Source: Tragulus kanchil (lineage: Eukaryota > Chordata > Mammalia > Artiodactyla > Tragulidae). From it: 64,000 nucleotides of DNA. The notes beneath the pieces were generated by a model. It had not been told where the DNA came from and did not search any database. It saw only the letters and a program-made list of their open reading frames with translations. The stretch lies in contig JAIOJX010000032.1 in NCBI GenBank assembly GCA_022376925.1, forward strand, positions 101,672,794-101,736,793, given 5' to 3'. Within the stretch, counting starts at the first letter, position 1; each line of letters starts with the position of its first letter. A program made the translations under genes and the position numbers. This document shows, piece after piece, positions 11,772 to 23,452 of this stretch.

Positions 11772-12837
11772 TGCTGTTCAGTCGCTCAGTCATGTCTGAC
11801 TCTTTGTGATCGCATGAACTGGAGCACACCAGGCTTCCCTGTCCTTCACCATCTCCCAGAGTTGGCTCAAACTTATGTCCATTGAGTCAATAATGCCATC
11901 CAACATTCTGATCCTCTGTTGTTCCCTTCTCCTCCTGCCCTCAATCTTTTTAGCCTTAGTGTCTGTTCAAATGAGTTGGCTCTTTGCATCATGTGCCCAA
12001 ACTATTGGAGCATCAGCTTCCATCCTTCCTATGAATGTTCAGGGTTGATTTCCTTTAGGATTGACTGTTTTATCTCCTTGTGGTCCAGGGGACTCTCAAG
12101 AGTCTTCTCCAACACTGCAATTAAAAAGCATCATTCTCTGGTACTCTGCCTTCTTTATGGTCCAACTCTCACATCTATGTGTGACTACTGGGAAAAAAAA
12201 CAGCTTTGACTATATGGATCTTTTTTCTTTTAATTTTTATTTTACTTTTTACTTTTACAGAGTTTTGTTGTTTACAGATATGTGAGGTCCCAGATTTGTC
12301 ATATGTATATCCTCCCCCATCCCACCCCTCCTGGCCGTCACACAGCAGCCCTGCAGGATCCATTTTTCTCACAGTGCAATGATAATAGCTATTTTTTTCA
12401 CATATGATATATGATATATGTATAGGTTTTCATGCTACTTCCTTTACGCCTCCCACCCACTCTTCATTTTCCACAATGTCCAACTATGTGGATCTTTGTT
12501 GGCAAAGTGGTATCTCTGCTTTTTTAATACTGTTTAGGTTTGTCATAGCTTTTCTTTCAAGGATCAAGCATCTTTTAATTTCATGGCTGGTCACTGTCCA
12601 TAGTGATTTTGGAGCCCAGGAGAATAAAGTCTTTTACTGTTTCCATTGTTTGCCCATCTATTTGCCATGAAGTGATGGGACTGGATGCTATGATCTTAAT
12701 TTTAAGCCAACTTTTTCACTCTCTTCTGTTATCTTCATCAAGAGGCTCTTTAGCTCCTCTTGGCTTTTTCCAATTAGAGTAGTGTCATATGGATATCTGA
12801 AGTTGTTGGTATTTCTCCCAGCACATTATATACAAAT
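11772..12837 (-). mobile_element. BovB (RTE) LINE 3' part, minus strand, interrupted
   Basis: From ctgttcagtcgctcagtcat through tctcaagagtcttctccaac and ctttgttggcaaagtggtat to gttggtatttctcccagcac, this follows the reversed BovB 3' end/ART2A region. It sits inside an L1M; aaaaaagacac on the left and aaaatgacaca on the right are a probable degraded target-site duplication. A younger L1 fragment splits it at about 12213-12488. BovB supplies the retroposition machinery for Bov-tA/Bov-A SINEs. No intact reverse transcriptase frame is present. Confidence 0.85.
12213..12488 (-). mobile_element. L1 3' fragment inserted into BovB
   Basis: Starts with a reversed A-rich tail, then acagagttttgttgtttaca and a pyrimidine-rich tract (cctcccccatcccacccctc), as in artiodactyl L1 3' ends. 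The flanks actatatggatctt (about 12202) and actatgtggatctt (about 12483) are a 14-bp target-site duplication with one mismatch. The BovB sequence reads through correctly when this segment is removed. Confidence 0.72.
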
Positions 12838-13155
12838 AAAATGACACATTATATGTAAATAAAATGATTACCAAATTCTTTTCAGGAATGATATAAAACA
12901 GAAGACAGTGGAACAACTTCATTAATGTGCTAAAAGAGAGTTGTCAAAACTAAATTTCCACATCCAGAAACAAAAATATCCTTCATAAATAAAAGGCAAT
13001 GAGACCTCCCGTTCCTGGCCTGATATGTAAAGACCTTGGAAGTCATTATTTTCATTTTATAAGAAAAAATGCTGAACAAACTGGAAGTCAACAACTTGTC
13101 TTATATTAATGAGGCACAAGATAATGTGCTACCCTGAAAACTGGAGAGACAGGTG
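12838..13155 (+). mobile_element. L1M continuation downstream of BovB (copy 1)
   Basis: gacacattatatgtaaataa, gaagacagtggaacaacttc and aaaacaaaaatatccttcat continue the old L1 segment interrupted at 11771. Its duplicated twin is at about 14011-14328. Confidence 0.6.
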
Positions 13156-13159
13156 GGAC

Positions 13160-14010
13160 CATCATGTGCCCAAACTATTGGAGCATCAGCTTCCATCCTT
13201 CCTATGAATGTTCAGGGTTGATTTCCTTTAGGATTGACTGTTTTATCTCCTTGTGGTCCAGGGGACTCTCAAGAGTCTTCTCCAACACTGCAATTAAAAA
13301 GCATCATTCTCTGGTACTCTGCCTTCTTTATGGTCCAACTCTCACATCTATGTGTGACTACTGGGAAAAAAAACAGCTTTGACTATATGGATCTTTTTTC
13401 TTTTAATTTTTATTTTACTTTTTACTTTTACAGAGTTTTGTTGTTTACAGATATGTGAGGTCCCAGATTTGTCATATGTATATCCTCCCCCATCCCACCC
13501 CTCCTGGCCGTCACACAGCAGCCCTGCAGGATCCATTTTTCTCACAGTGCAATGATAATAGCTATTTTTTTCACATATGATATATGATATATGTATAGGT
13601 TTTCATGCTACTTCCTTTACGCCTCCCACCCACTCTTCATTTTCCACAATGTCCAACTATGTGGATCTTTGTTGGCAAAGTGGTATCTCTGCTTTTTTAA
13701 TACTGTTTAGGTTTGTCATAGCTTTTCTTTCAAGGATCAAGCATCTTTTAATTTCATGGCTGGTCACTGTCCATAGTGATTTTGGAGCCCAGGAGAATAA
13801 AGTCTTTTACTGTTTCCATTGTTTGCCCATCTATTTGCCATGAAGTGATGGGACTGGATGCTATGATCTTAATTTTAAGCCAACTTTTTCACTCTCTTCT
13901 GTTATCTTCATCAAGAGGCTCTTTAGCTCCTCTTGGCTTTTTCCAATTAGAGTAGTGTCATATGGATATCTGAAGTTGTTGGTATTTCTCCCAGCACATT
14001 ATATACAAAT
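13160..14010 (-). mobile_element. BovB LINE, second partial copy with nested L1
   Basis: Exact repeat of 11987-12837, starting inside BovB at the join. It includes the same nested L1 fragment (about 13386-13661). It exists only because of duplication 4 and is not an independent insertion. Confidence 0.85.
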
Positions 14011-14249
14011 AAAATGACACATTATATGTAAATAAAATGATTACCAAATTCTTTTCAGGAATGATATAAAACAGAAGACAGTGGAACAACTTCATTAATG
14101 TGCTAAAAGAGAGTTGTCAAAACTAAATTTCCACATCCAGAAACAAAAATATCCTTCATAAATAAAAGGCAATGAGACCTCCCGTTCCTGGCCTGATATG
14201 TAAAGACCTTGGAAGTCATTATTTTCATTTTATAAGAAAAAATGCTGAA

Positions 14250-15050
14250 CAAACTGGAAGTCAACAACTTGTCTTATATTAATGAGGCACAAGATAATGT
14301 GCTACCCTGAAAACTGGAGAGACAGGTGAATATAGAGAATCCCCTTTACTGGGAGAAGCAGCTCAGGATTACCAGGGAAGCTGCTGGAGCCTGTGCTACT
14401 TATCACCAGGTCAGCTGGGCTACTAAATAATAGAGGATTATAGCTACAAGAACTGCAAGCCTCAGATCCTATTTAAGAAGGAGTCTCTGAGTAAATCCAA
14501 GGAGAGACAAAAAGAGACAACAGAGGAAATTTTAGCCTTTGACATCTACAGCTATAGCAAATAGTAAACACAACCTAACTCCTAGCCAGATAAATATTAA
14601 ATCTCACTCTAAAGGCTTATTTATTTCATTTATTTCACGTGATTCATCATGTCTGAATTAAACAAAAAATAGAAGAGATAATATAAAGCAAAAAACAGTC
14701 TGAAGAGAGAAAGCGAACACCAGAACCAGACCCAGATATGGTAGAGACTCAAATTATTGGATTGGAAATTTAAGAACAATTATGATTGAATTGCTATAGG
14801 CTCTAATGCAGAGAGTAAGCAGCTTGCTGAATTGAAAGGCAAAATAAATACATTTTCAAACAAGCAAGAGATAATACAACATGTTACATGAAGGCTTGCA
14901 TGCTAGAAAATGTTAGAAGAAGTTCTTCATTCTGAAGGTAGATGATACCAGATGGAAACTGGGATTTATAAGATGAAAGAACAGCATTGGAAATACTGAG
15001 TAAGTAGAAAATATGTTTTTCTCATTTAAAAAATTATCCATAAGAGAACA
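14250..15050 (+). mobile_element. Second L1M 5' region fragment
   Basis: In order: tttactgggagaagcagctc, gtcagctgggctactaaata, ctctgagtaaatccaaggag, tttgacatctacagctatag, accagacccagatatggtag, and near 14915 agaagttcttcattctgaag and gataccagatggaaactggg. This is 5' UTR followed by ORF1-region text of an old L1M, repeating regions already seen in the upstream L1M. Two separate old insertions, or an internally rearranged one, are implied. Confidence 0.62.
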
Positions 15051-15054
15051 TTGA

Positions 15055-15110
15055 AATAAATAAAATATATTATATAAAATAAAATAAAATATAATATATA
15101 AATAAAAAAT
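15055..15110. repeat. AT-rich simple repeat
   Basis: Degenerate (taaaa)n/(ata)n run between L1M sequence and unrecognised DNA. Confidence 0.7.
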
Positions 15111-15299
15111 AACAGTGTTTTGAGAAGTTACTTCATTTCCAGTTGGAACTGACTCATGGATGTGGTAGCTGACAAGGCTTTGTCTTTCGCTGTTTTGAAA
15201 AAGATGGGAGGGTCTTTGGACTAGAAAGAGTTTCATCAATTATGCTCATCATAGCACAATTCTTAACATCATTAGAATCACATTTTCACTATGATGGAA

Positions 15300-15824
15300 G
15301 TTAAATATGACTCAGGGGGTGAGGATGCATCTGGGTAGCTGAAGGGTTGAATGAAGCTGATGGTTTGCCTTTTGCTGTCAGTGCCCTCTCAAGCTTACCG
15401 TGCCCAGGTCTGTACCACTGCGGGTTAGACTTCTATAAGCTACACTTGCCCAACTCCCTTGGTGGCTGGCTTCCTTGTCTGTTTAACCAGGGGGAGGAAT
15501 TAGCCTGCAAAGCAGGGGTAGAAATGGAGAAAGGAGGTAGTTAGGGAGGAAGGTCATCATTCTTCTGTTCCTGATTCTTGCGTTCTCTCTGGGAGACATG
15601 GACGTCTGAGTCCTGCAGCGACCTTCGGTACCTCTAGAGGAAGTAGATCTGCTGGGAAATTGCGGGTGGCTGTCAGAGGCCATGGACCTCAGGGCTATTG
15701 GTTGGGTACCAGTAGCTGCAGCAGCAGACACAGTAGCTGCTGACTGGCCCAGCAGCTGCTGAGTCTGCAGTGAGTGTAATCTTAAACTCTGCCCTCATTA
15801 CCTCCTTCCTTCTGTGGCTCCAGC
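15300..15824. other. GC-richer block, unrecognised
   Basis: Distinctly less AT-rich than its surroundings, with CTGCAG/CAGCAG clusters near 15600-15770 (cagcagctgctgagtctgca). On the minus strand 15483-15731 is open for 82 codons with an Ala/Ser/Arg-rich composition. I recognise no protein and see no poly-A tail or target-site duplication, so a decayed processed pseudogene is possible but unproven. Confidence 0.35.
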
Positions 15825-16315
15825 TGGATGGGTGGTTGCAGCTTCCTGCAGTCCCTAATCTCTGTCCTATTTATCACCCCCTATTTTGGCTTCTTTTGCC
15901 TTCAAATGCCTTTGGAGCCAGGTGCTTGTGTTACCCCTACCCACAATTTGAAATCATTAGTGTGGTTTTGATTTTCTGTAGGAGTCCCTGACTCATATAG
16001 CAGACATGAGAGGTTTAGGCAGATTTAAGCTCCTTCTAAAGAGTTTTCTAATATCTCCACAGCAGGATAGGTCGACTTGTGAGCTACTGAGCACACCCCT
16101 GTGTCTTTGGTCACTCCTCCCCTACTCCAGCTCCCTGACCCCAGGTCTTTGAGTGTGTTCAAACAGACGACACATGCCTTGTGTTCAGATTGTTGTAACT
16201 GGGTTGCATTTATTAGGTACTGAAATGGTTTATATGACATTAAACATCCCTTCTAATCCTAATATTTTAGAACATTGTTTTCTACTCTGTGGATCACTGT
16301 GAGAGGCTATAGTTT

Positions 16316-16338
16316 TGTTTTGTTTTGTTTTTTTTTAG
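16316..16338. repeat. (TTTTG)n microsatellite
   Basis: Short pentanucleotide run followed by a T homopolymer. It is duplicated at about 17471 with the same length. Confidence 0.8.
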
Positions 16339-16532
16339 TTGCATTTTGATTTGCTAAATTAAAAAGATATTCAGTTAAATACATGTAATGATGAAAACAC
16401 TGCCAACTCCAAGCCCAGTGATTGGGCTCAGTATCCATGATTGCTCAGTATCCATGTATAGTATTAAAAATTTAATTAAAATGTCAAATTAAAAACAGAC
16501 AAACTTGTGTAAAAATAATTGCTGAATAGCAC

Positions 16533-16815
16533 TGTGTATTAGTTTTCTATGGCTGTCATAACAAAGAACCACAGATTAGGTGGCTTAAACAACAGAAATT
16601 TACTGTGTCCTAGGTGTTGGTAGGATTAGTTCCTTCTGAAGGCTGGGAGGGGAAAAAATTTGCTCAGGCTCTCTTCTTGGCTTATAGTTGGCCGTCTTCT
16701 GTACTTCACTTCTTCTTTCTGCCATCTATGTCTCTATATCCAAATTTTCCCTTTTTATGACAACACTAATCTTACTGGACTAGAGCCCACCCTAAAAAGG
16801 GACTCATGAGTACAA
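16533..16815 (-). mobile_element. MLT1-type MaLR LTR fragment, minus strand
   Basis: Starts tgtattagttttctatggct and continues gtggcttaaacaacagaaat, agttccttctgaaggctggg and tggactagagcccaccctaa, matching reversed MLT1 solo-LTR text. MLT1 are non-coding LTRs of an ancient mammalian retroelement. Only the LTR is present, with no internal genes. Confidence 0.7.
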
Positions 16816-17688
16816 GAATTTGTGTGATAAAAAATATCTAGCATCTCAAAATATTACTTTTTTTTAACAGAAGTATATTATACTGTTAATTAGTAAATTT
16901 CAAATTGTGTACAAATGAATACACAGTTACTTTTATAACGGCAATTTTAAAAATTGACATAAACTATACCTGAACTTTTCTGGATGGGTGGTTGCAGCTT
17001 CCTGCAGTCCCTAATCTCTGTCCTATTTATCACCCCCTATTTTGGCTTCTTTTGCCTTCAAATGCCTTTGGAGCCAGGTGCTTGTGTTACCCCTACCCAC
17101 AATTTGAAATCATTAGTGTGGTTTTGATTTTCTGTAGGAGTCCCTGACTCATATAGCAGACATGAGAGGTTTAGGCAGATTTAAGCTCCTTCTAAAGAGT
17201 TTTCTAATATCTCCACAGCAGGATAGGTCGACTTGTGAGCTACTGAGCACACCCCTGTGTCTTTGGTCACTCCTCCCCTACTCCAGCTCCCTGACCCCAG
17301 GTCTTTGAGTGTGTTCAAACAGACGACACATGCCTTGTGTTCAGATTGTTGTAACTGGGTTGCATTTATTAGGTACTGAAATGGTTTATATGACATTAAA
17401 CATCCCTTCTAATCCTAATATTTTAGAACATTGTTTTCTACTCTGTGGATCACTGTGAGAGGCTATAGTTTTGTTTTGTTTTGTTTTTTTTTAGTTGCAT
17501 TTTGATTTGCTAAATTAAAAAGATATTCAGTTAAATACATGTAATGATGAAAACACTGCCAACTCCAAGCCCAGTGATTGGGCTCAGTATCCATGATTGC
17601 TCAGTATCCATGTATAGTATTAAAAATTTAATTAAAATGTCAAATTAAAAACAGACAAACTTGTGTAAAAATAATTGCTGAATAGCAC

Positions 17689-17969
17689 TGTGTATTAGTT
17701 TTCTATGGCTGTCATAACAAAGAACCACAGATTAGGTGGCTTAAACAACAGAAATTTACTGTGTCCTAGGTGTTGGTAGGATTAGTTCCTTCTGAAGGCT
17801 GGGAGGGAAAAATTTGCTCAGGCTCTCTTCTTGGCTTATAGTTGGCCGTCTTCTGTACTTCACTTCTTCTTTCTGCCATCTATGTCTCTATATCCAAATT
17901 TTCCCTTTTTATGACAACACTAATCTTACTGGACTAGAGCCCACCCTAAAAAGGGACTCATGAGTACAA
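17689..17969 (-). mobile_element. MLT1-type LTR fragment, duplicate
   Basis: Second copy of 16533-16815 created by duplication 5. It is 2 bp shorter at the g/a homopolymer. Confidence 0.7.
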
Positions 17970-18894
17970 GAATTTGTGTGATAAAAAATATCTAGCATCT
18001 CAAAATATTACTTTTTTTTAACAGAAGTATATTATACTGTTAATTAGTAAATTTCAAATTGTGTACAAATGAATACACAGTTACTTTTATAACGGCAATT
18101 TTAAAAATTGACATAAACTATACCTGAACTTTTCTTATTATGGCAGGGGGAGTCCACAATTTTTATGTGTTTCAAAAAGGACTCTTTTACCTAAAAGGAT
18201 TGGAAACCATGAGACTTGATCTGTGACTTTTAAACGTCTTATAATTTCAAATTCAGGTGCCTTCATTTCGAGGTTCTAAAGCCTTCAGCATTTGGAGGAG
18301 AATTTTCTGGGACATGTCTTTGATGAACAGGATTTGACTTATTTAAATTATAGTAATACTAAGTAACTCAGATTTAATATGCTTAAGTCATTGGGGAATT
18401 CCATAACAAATGGACTTTTGTTGGCAAGACAATTGATTTTTGGAACAAGTGCAGTTTTTGTATCCTTCTCAAAAGGAAATTTAAAGTCTACCCTAAGAAC
18501 CCTGGGAGAAAACTTGGTGATTAGCAGTGAAATATGACTTGTAAATGAGTTTAAGACACAGTTCTTTTTTTCCCACTGTCAATACAAATACTGTTGTTTG
18601 ATGTTAGATTAAGTAATATGCTTATTTCTGTCATAAAAATTACTAGTGACAATGTATTACAGTGGAAATAGGGGGAAATATTATTTACTTGTAGCCTACA
18701 AAATCTATGATGAGGAACCAGGCCGCACACACGCACAGTTTTGTTTAACAGAGACTCTAACAATGAAATAATTAGGCCAGAGCTGGCCAGTTAATAGTAG
18801 AAGCAAGATTTGCCTTGGTGTTTGCTTAATGAAGAACTAGATTTGACACAGAGTGTCTGGTTTGGTTCACCAATAATTACCTATGTGACTTTGA

Positions 18895-19055
18895 TATAAT
18901 CACAGTCTCTGGTCTCAGTTTCCTCATCTGTAAAATGGCAACAGTGATGCTGCCTCAATTATGGGGTGCTTTGACAATTAAACATGAGAATGCATATAAT
19001 ATACATAGCATAGTGTCTGTCACATAGTTACCACTCTAAATATTAATACTAGGTC
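18895..19055 (+). mobile_element. MIR SINE, plus strand
   Basis: ctcagtttcctcatctgtaa followed by a degraded tail (gacaattaaacatgagaatg, gtgtctgtcacatag, ctctaaatatta) is the classical MIR 3' half. A twin lies at about 20033-20193. Confidence 0.85.
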
Positions 19056-20032
19056 CTGCTATTTTATTTTTTATCAAACTCTGCTTTCTCTTTTTAATGA
19101 TTTTAACGAATTTGTGTGATAAAAAATATCTAGCATCTCAAAATATTACTTTTTTTTAACAGAAGTATATTATACTGTTAATTAGTAAATTTCAAATTGT
19201 GTACAAATGAATACACAGTTACTTTTATAACGGCAATTTTAAAAATTGACATAAACTATACCTGAACTTTTCTTATTATGGCAGGGGGAGTCCACAATTT
19301 TTATGTGTTTCAAAAAGGACTCTTTTACCTAAAAGGATTGGAAACCATGAGACTTGATCTGTGACTTTTAAACGTCTTATAATTTCAAATTCAGGTGCCT
19401 TCATTTCGAGGTTCTAAAGCCTTCAGCATTTGGAGGAGAATTTTCTGGGACATGTCTTTGATGAACAGGATTTGACTTATTTAAATTATAGTAATACTAA
19501 GTAACTCAGATTTAATATGCTTAAGTCATTGGGGAATTCCATAACAAATGGACTTTTGTTGGCAAGACAATTGATTTTTGGAACAAGTGCAGTTTTTGTA
19601 TCCTTCTCAAAAGGAAATTTAAAGTCTACCCTAAGAACCCTGGGAGAAAACTTGGTGATTAGCAGTGAAATATGACTTGTAAATGAGTTTAAGACACAGT
19701 TCTTTTTTTCCCACTGTCAATACAAATACTGTTGTTTGATGTTAGATTAAGTAATATGCTTATTTCTGTCATAAAAATTACTAGTGACAATGTATTACAG
19801 TGGAAATAGGGGGAAATATTATTTACTTGTAGCCTACAAAATCTATGATGAGGAACCAGGCCGCACACACGCACAGTTTTGTTTAACAGAGACTCTAACA
19901 ATGAAATAATTAGGCCAGAGCTGGCCAGTTAATAGTAGAAGCAAGATTTGCCTTGGTGTTTGCTTAATGAAGAACTAGATTTGACACAGAGTGTCTGGTT
20001 TGGTTCACCAATAATTACCTATGTGACTTTGA

Positions 20033-20193
20033 TATAATCACAGTCTCTGGTCTCAGTTTCCTCATCTGTAAAATGGCAACAGTGATGCTGCCTCAATTAT
20101 GGGGTGCTTTGACAATTAAACATGAGAATGCATATAATATACATAGCATAGTGTCTGTCACATAGTTACCACTCTAAATATTAATACTAGGTC
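20033..20193 (+). mobile_element. MIR SINE, duplicate
   Basis: Second copy of 18895-19055 through duplication 6. Confidence 0.85.
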
Positions 20194-20304
20194 CTGCTAT
20201 TTTATTTTTTATCAAACTCTGCTTTCCTTACAGTGAGTATTAGTAAAATGGATGTTTCAACCGAATTCTGTCACTAAGCTCTAAAGTCGTGAAGATTTAA
20301 AGGA

Positions 20305-20430
20305 AACCACTTTTGCACTCTGACCTTCAGTTTTTCTCATCTGTAAAATGGAAATAGTATTTCTTTCCCAGGCTCTTCTGCAGTTTGTTATAAAAGAATT
20401 CAGTGAAATTAAGAGATTAACACTGCTGTG
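20305..20430 (+). mobile_element. MIR SINE fragment, plus strand
   Basis: cagtttttctcatctgtaaa followed by gaaatagtatttctttccca and a degraded tail. It is separate from the MIR about 110 bp upstream. Confidence 0.75.
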
Positions 20431-21217
20431 CACAGATTAAGATGTTACAGAAACCTGAATGAACATTTTGGTCAACCCAGTGGGTATTTATTTTGAAGCC
20501 TCACATTCCCAAGAGTTCTTCTGTTTTAGGATTAAGGTGTTGCCTTGTTTAGTTTTGATTTATTTACTTGTCTTATATAAGTTTAAGTGTCTCAGGAAAG
20601 GGTGTGCAAGTTCTTTTTGAAACTCATCACCGATTTCAGTGTTTCCTCTTTTTCATAGAGAAACAGTCAATTTAGCAGTAGAGCAAACTGGACATTTTCT
20701 CACCATTTGTTTCTCCACACAAAGGAAGGCACAGTAACTTGTAATCTCAAGATGACGTCAATGATGTTTCTTTATGTCTTCAACTTGAACTTATCTCATT
20801 TGACAGGAGAGTCTGACTTATGTTGCCAGATCAGGGTTTTTTTTTCAGTAAAAAAATCCACTTTTCAGACACTGCATTTGATTTAGTGACTTTCCAGGCA
20901 CCTCAAATCCTTTGTGACAGGAACTAGATTATGAATATAAATATAAAGAAACAAAAACAGCAACTTTCCCTATGAGAAAAAAAAGAAACTTTCTTTATAG
21001 CAACTTTCCTTGGGATTGAGTACAGCATATTAATTCAGCGTAGCCAAAATGAACTGAACTTGTGGATGCTATCCCACCATATTATCTTTTAAATGATTAA
21101 TTGAAAACCAGACTATCCATTACCCTTGCAAATAATTCAGAAATTTGTCTTTAATTTATCCTTTTTTCTCAACCCTCTGGATTTGGGTCCTCATCCTTTT
21201 CTTATCCAGGCTATTGC
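20431..21217. other. Single-copy non-coding DNA
   Basis: AT-rich, with no gene or element that I can name. L2-like pyrimidine-rich text begins near the right end. Confidence 0.4.
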
Positions 21218-21289
21218 CTCCTAAATGCACCCTCCCTCTCTAATTACCAGCCCTGTTATAATCCAGTGGCCACCTGGTTGCCTGAGAGG

Positions 21290-21885
21290 CACATTTTTCT
21301 GATACAGATCTGAGCATGGTATTCTTTTACTTTCTCCCTATAACCCATTGGACAAAATCGCATGCCTTGTGCACGGCAGTGCTCACAAAACAGGTTAGCT
21401 TTCCACATCCCTTCACTGCTTAGTGTGGCATTGAAGGCTTTCAGACCAACTCTGCCTGCTTGGATATTTCATTTTCCTCTGTATTTTTCCACAATTACAA
21501 ATTCCTGGACATCCAGAACAACTTGCTGTTTCCCAAAGAAGATACAGATGTCCATACTTTTAGGCCTTCTTACATTTTTTCTCTCTTCCCTGCCTGGAAT
21601 ATTTGTCTCCATCTTTCCAAAATCAGCTTCCTGTGCTATGATTTTGTGAAGGCTTTCTTGCCTGCCCTCTTCCCGCTGGACAGGTTCAGCTCCTCTACCT
21701 CTTGCTTTCAAAGCACTTGGTACTCAGGCATCCCTAAGATCCCTGCGCATTAGTCTACTATGTTGTATACATGTCTGTTTCTCCCTTTAGATCATGGGTT
21801 CCTTGAGGGTAGAGAATGTGTGTTTTCTTTTGAGTCATTCATGTCAAAAATATTTCCTGGCACAGAGTGTTAAACTGTAGTGGCT
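21290..21885 (+). mobile_element. L2 LINE 3' fragment
   Basis: Text such as ttccctgcctggaatatttg, gaaggctttcttgcctgccc, ttagatcatgggttccttga and tttcctggcacagagtgtta follows the L2 3' end order. It is an ancient mammalian LINE with no frame left. The short open frames here are accidental and change with the T-run length in the duplicate. Confidence 0.75.
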
Positions 21886-21899
21886 CATTGCTTTAACTA

Positions 21900-22095
21900 C
21901 GATTCAGACAGACTTGAGTGGGAAGTCCAATATCATTACTCACTAGTTGTGTAATCTTGAGAAACGTACCTAATTACACTTGATGTTAACTTTCTCATCT
22001 GTAAAATATAGACAAAATACCAATCTCATAAGAATGTTGTAAAAATGTAAATGAGTTAATATATGTAAAACTTTTAGAACACCATCTGACACGGA
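21900..22095 (+). mobile_element. MIR SINE, plus strand
   Basis: gattcagacagacttgagtg, cactagttgtgtaatcttga, tttctcatctgtaaaatata and atgagttaatatatgtaaaa follow the MIR core and tail in order. Twin at about 23040-23235. Confidence 0.82.
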
Positions 22096-22431
22096 TGACT
22101 CTGAACTCACCATTAGCAATGATTGTTTATGTTTTTTATTATTATTGCTAATTCTCACAATTCTTGGGAAGATTGCAAAAGACTGCTCTTACTTAGGAAG
22201 TGTTTGGCACAGTAACTGGCATAAAGTATATGTTCAATGCAGATGAGATATTTTTATGATTAGTACTGTTATTATTAAAAATTATTGAAGAGTTGAATTT
22301 CTTGTTTTCTTATTGATCTGCCCTAATTACTCACAAATCTTGAATTGCCTGAGAAGGCACTCCTAAATGCACCCTCCCTCTCTAATTACCAGCCCTGTTA
22401 TAATCCAGTGGCCACCTGGTTGCCTGAGAGG

Positions 22432-23235
22432 CACATTTTTCTGATACAGATCTGAGCATGGTATTCTTTTACTTTCTCCCTATAACCCATTGGACAAAAT
22501 CGCATGCCTTGTGCACGGCAGTGCTCACAAAACAGGTTAGCTTTCCACATCCCTTCACTGCTTAGTGTGGCATTGAAGGCTTTCAGACCAACTCTGCCTG
22601 CTTGGATATTTCATTTTCCTCTGTATTTTTCCACAATTACAAATTCCTGGACATCCAGAACAACTTGCTGTTTCCCAAAGAAGATACAGATGTCCATACT
22701 TTTAGGCCTTCTTACATTTTCTCTCTTCCCTGCCTGGAATATTTGTCTCCATCTTTCCAAAATCAGCTTCCTGTGCTATGATTTTGTGAAGGCTTTCTTG
22801 CCTGCCCTCTTCCCGCTGGACAGGTTCAGCTCCTCTACCTCTTGCTTTCAAAGCACTTGGTACTCAGGCATCCCTAAGATCCCTGCGCATTAGTCTACTA
22901 TGTTGTATACATGTCTGTTTCTCCCTTTAGATCATGGGTTCCTTGAGGGTAGAGAATGTGTGTTTTCTTTTGAGTCATTCATGTCAAAAATATTTCCTGG
23001 CACAGAGTGTTAAACTGTAGTGGCTCATTGCTTTAACTACGATTCAGACAGACTTGAGTGGGAAGTCCAATATCATTACTCACTAGTTGTGTAATCTTGA
23101 GAAACGTACCTAATTACACTTGATGTTAACTTTCTCATCTGTAAAATATAGACAAAATACCAATCTCATAAGAATGTTGTAAAAATGTAAATGAGTTAAT
23201 ATATGTAAAACTTTTAGAACACCATCTGACACGGA
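22432..23235 (+). mobile_element. L2 plus MIR, duplicate block
   Basis: Second copy of 21290-22095 through duplication 7. Apart from the 2-bp T-run change it reads the same. Confidence 0.75.
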
Positions 23236-23452
23236 TGACTCTGAACTCACCATTAGCAATGATTGTTTATGTTTTTTATTATTATTGCTAATTCTCACAA
23301 TTCTTGGGAAGATTGCAAAAGACTGCTCTTACTTAGGAAGTGTTTGGCACAGTAACTGGCATAAAGTATATGTTCAATGCAGATGAGATATTTTTATGAT
23401 TAGTACTGTTATTATTAAAAATTATTGAAGAGTTGAATTTCTTGTTTTCTTA

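Larger units (their letters stand above)
11987..14328. repeat. Tandem duplication 4 (offset 1173 bp)
   Basis: Copy 1 is 11987-13155 and copy 2 is 13160-14328; four extra bases (ggac) lie at the join. The unit cuts through the middle of the BovB element on its left and through L1M sequence on its right, so its ends respect no element boundary. The copies appear identical, including the 14-bp target-site duplication around the nested L1 fragment. Confidence 0.95.
15825..18134. repeat. Tandem duplication 5 (offset 1156, falling to 1154 bp)
   Basis: Copy 1 is 15825-16980 and copy 2 is 16981-18134. The join is clean at ctggatgg. The 2-bp length difference lies in one compound homopolymer: ggggaaaaaa at about 16649 versus gggaaaaa at about 17806. 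The unit contains an MLT1-type LTR. The last about 160 bp are present a third time in duplication 6. Confidence 0.95.
17970..20226. repeat. Tandem duplication 6 (offset 1138 bp) with a 19-bp noisy join
   Basis: Copy 1 is 17970-19088 and copy 2 is 19108-20226. The 19089-19107 segment (tctttttaatgattttaac) has no exact source. It can be aligned loosely to the true continuation at 20227 onward. Copy 1 overlaps copy 2 of duplication 5, so the sequence from aatttgtgtgataaaaaata occurs at about 16820, 17971 and 19109. Confidence 0.93.
21218..23452. repeat. Tandem duplication 7 (offset 1142, falling to 1140 bp) with a 47-bp unexplained insert
   Basis: Copy 1 is 21218-22312 and copy 2 is 22360-23452. 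Copy 2 lacks two t's in a homopolymer (acattttttctc at about 21574 versus acattttctc). Bases 22313-22359 are not an obvious version of either flank. The unit consists of an L2 fragment followed by a MIR. Confidence 0.94.

Noticed and set aside
16533..16815. Possible endogenous retrovirus with internal genes
   Set aside because: Only MLT1 LTR-like text is present. No gag, pol or env remnant lies on either side.
22504..22893. 129-codon frame longer than its 95-codon twin at 21362
   Set aside because: The difference is caused only by a 2-bp change in a T run between the copies. The sequence is an L2 fragment.
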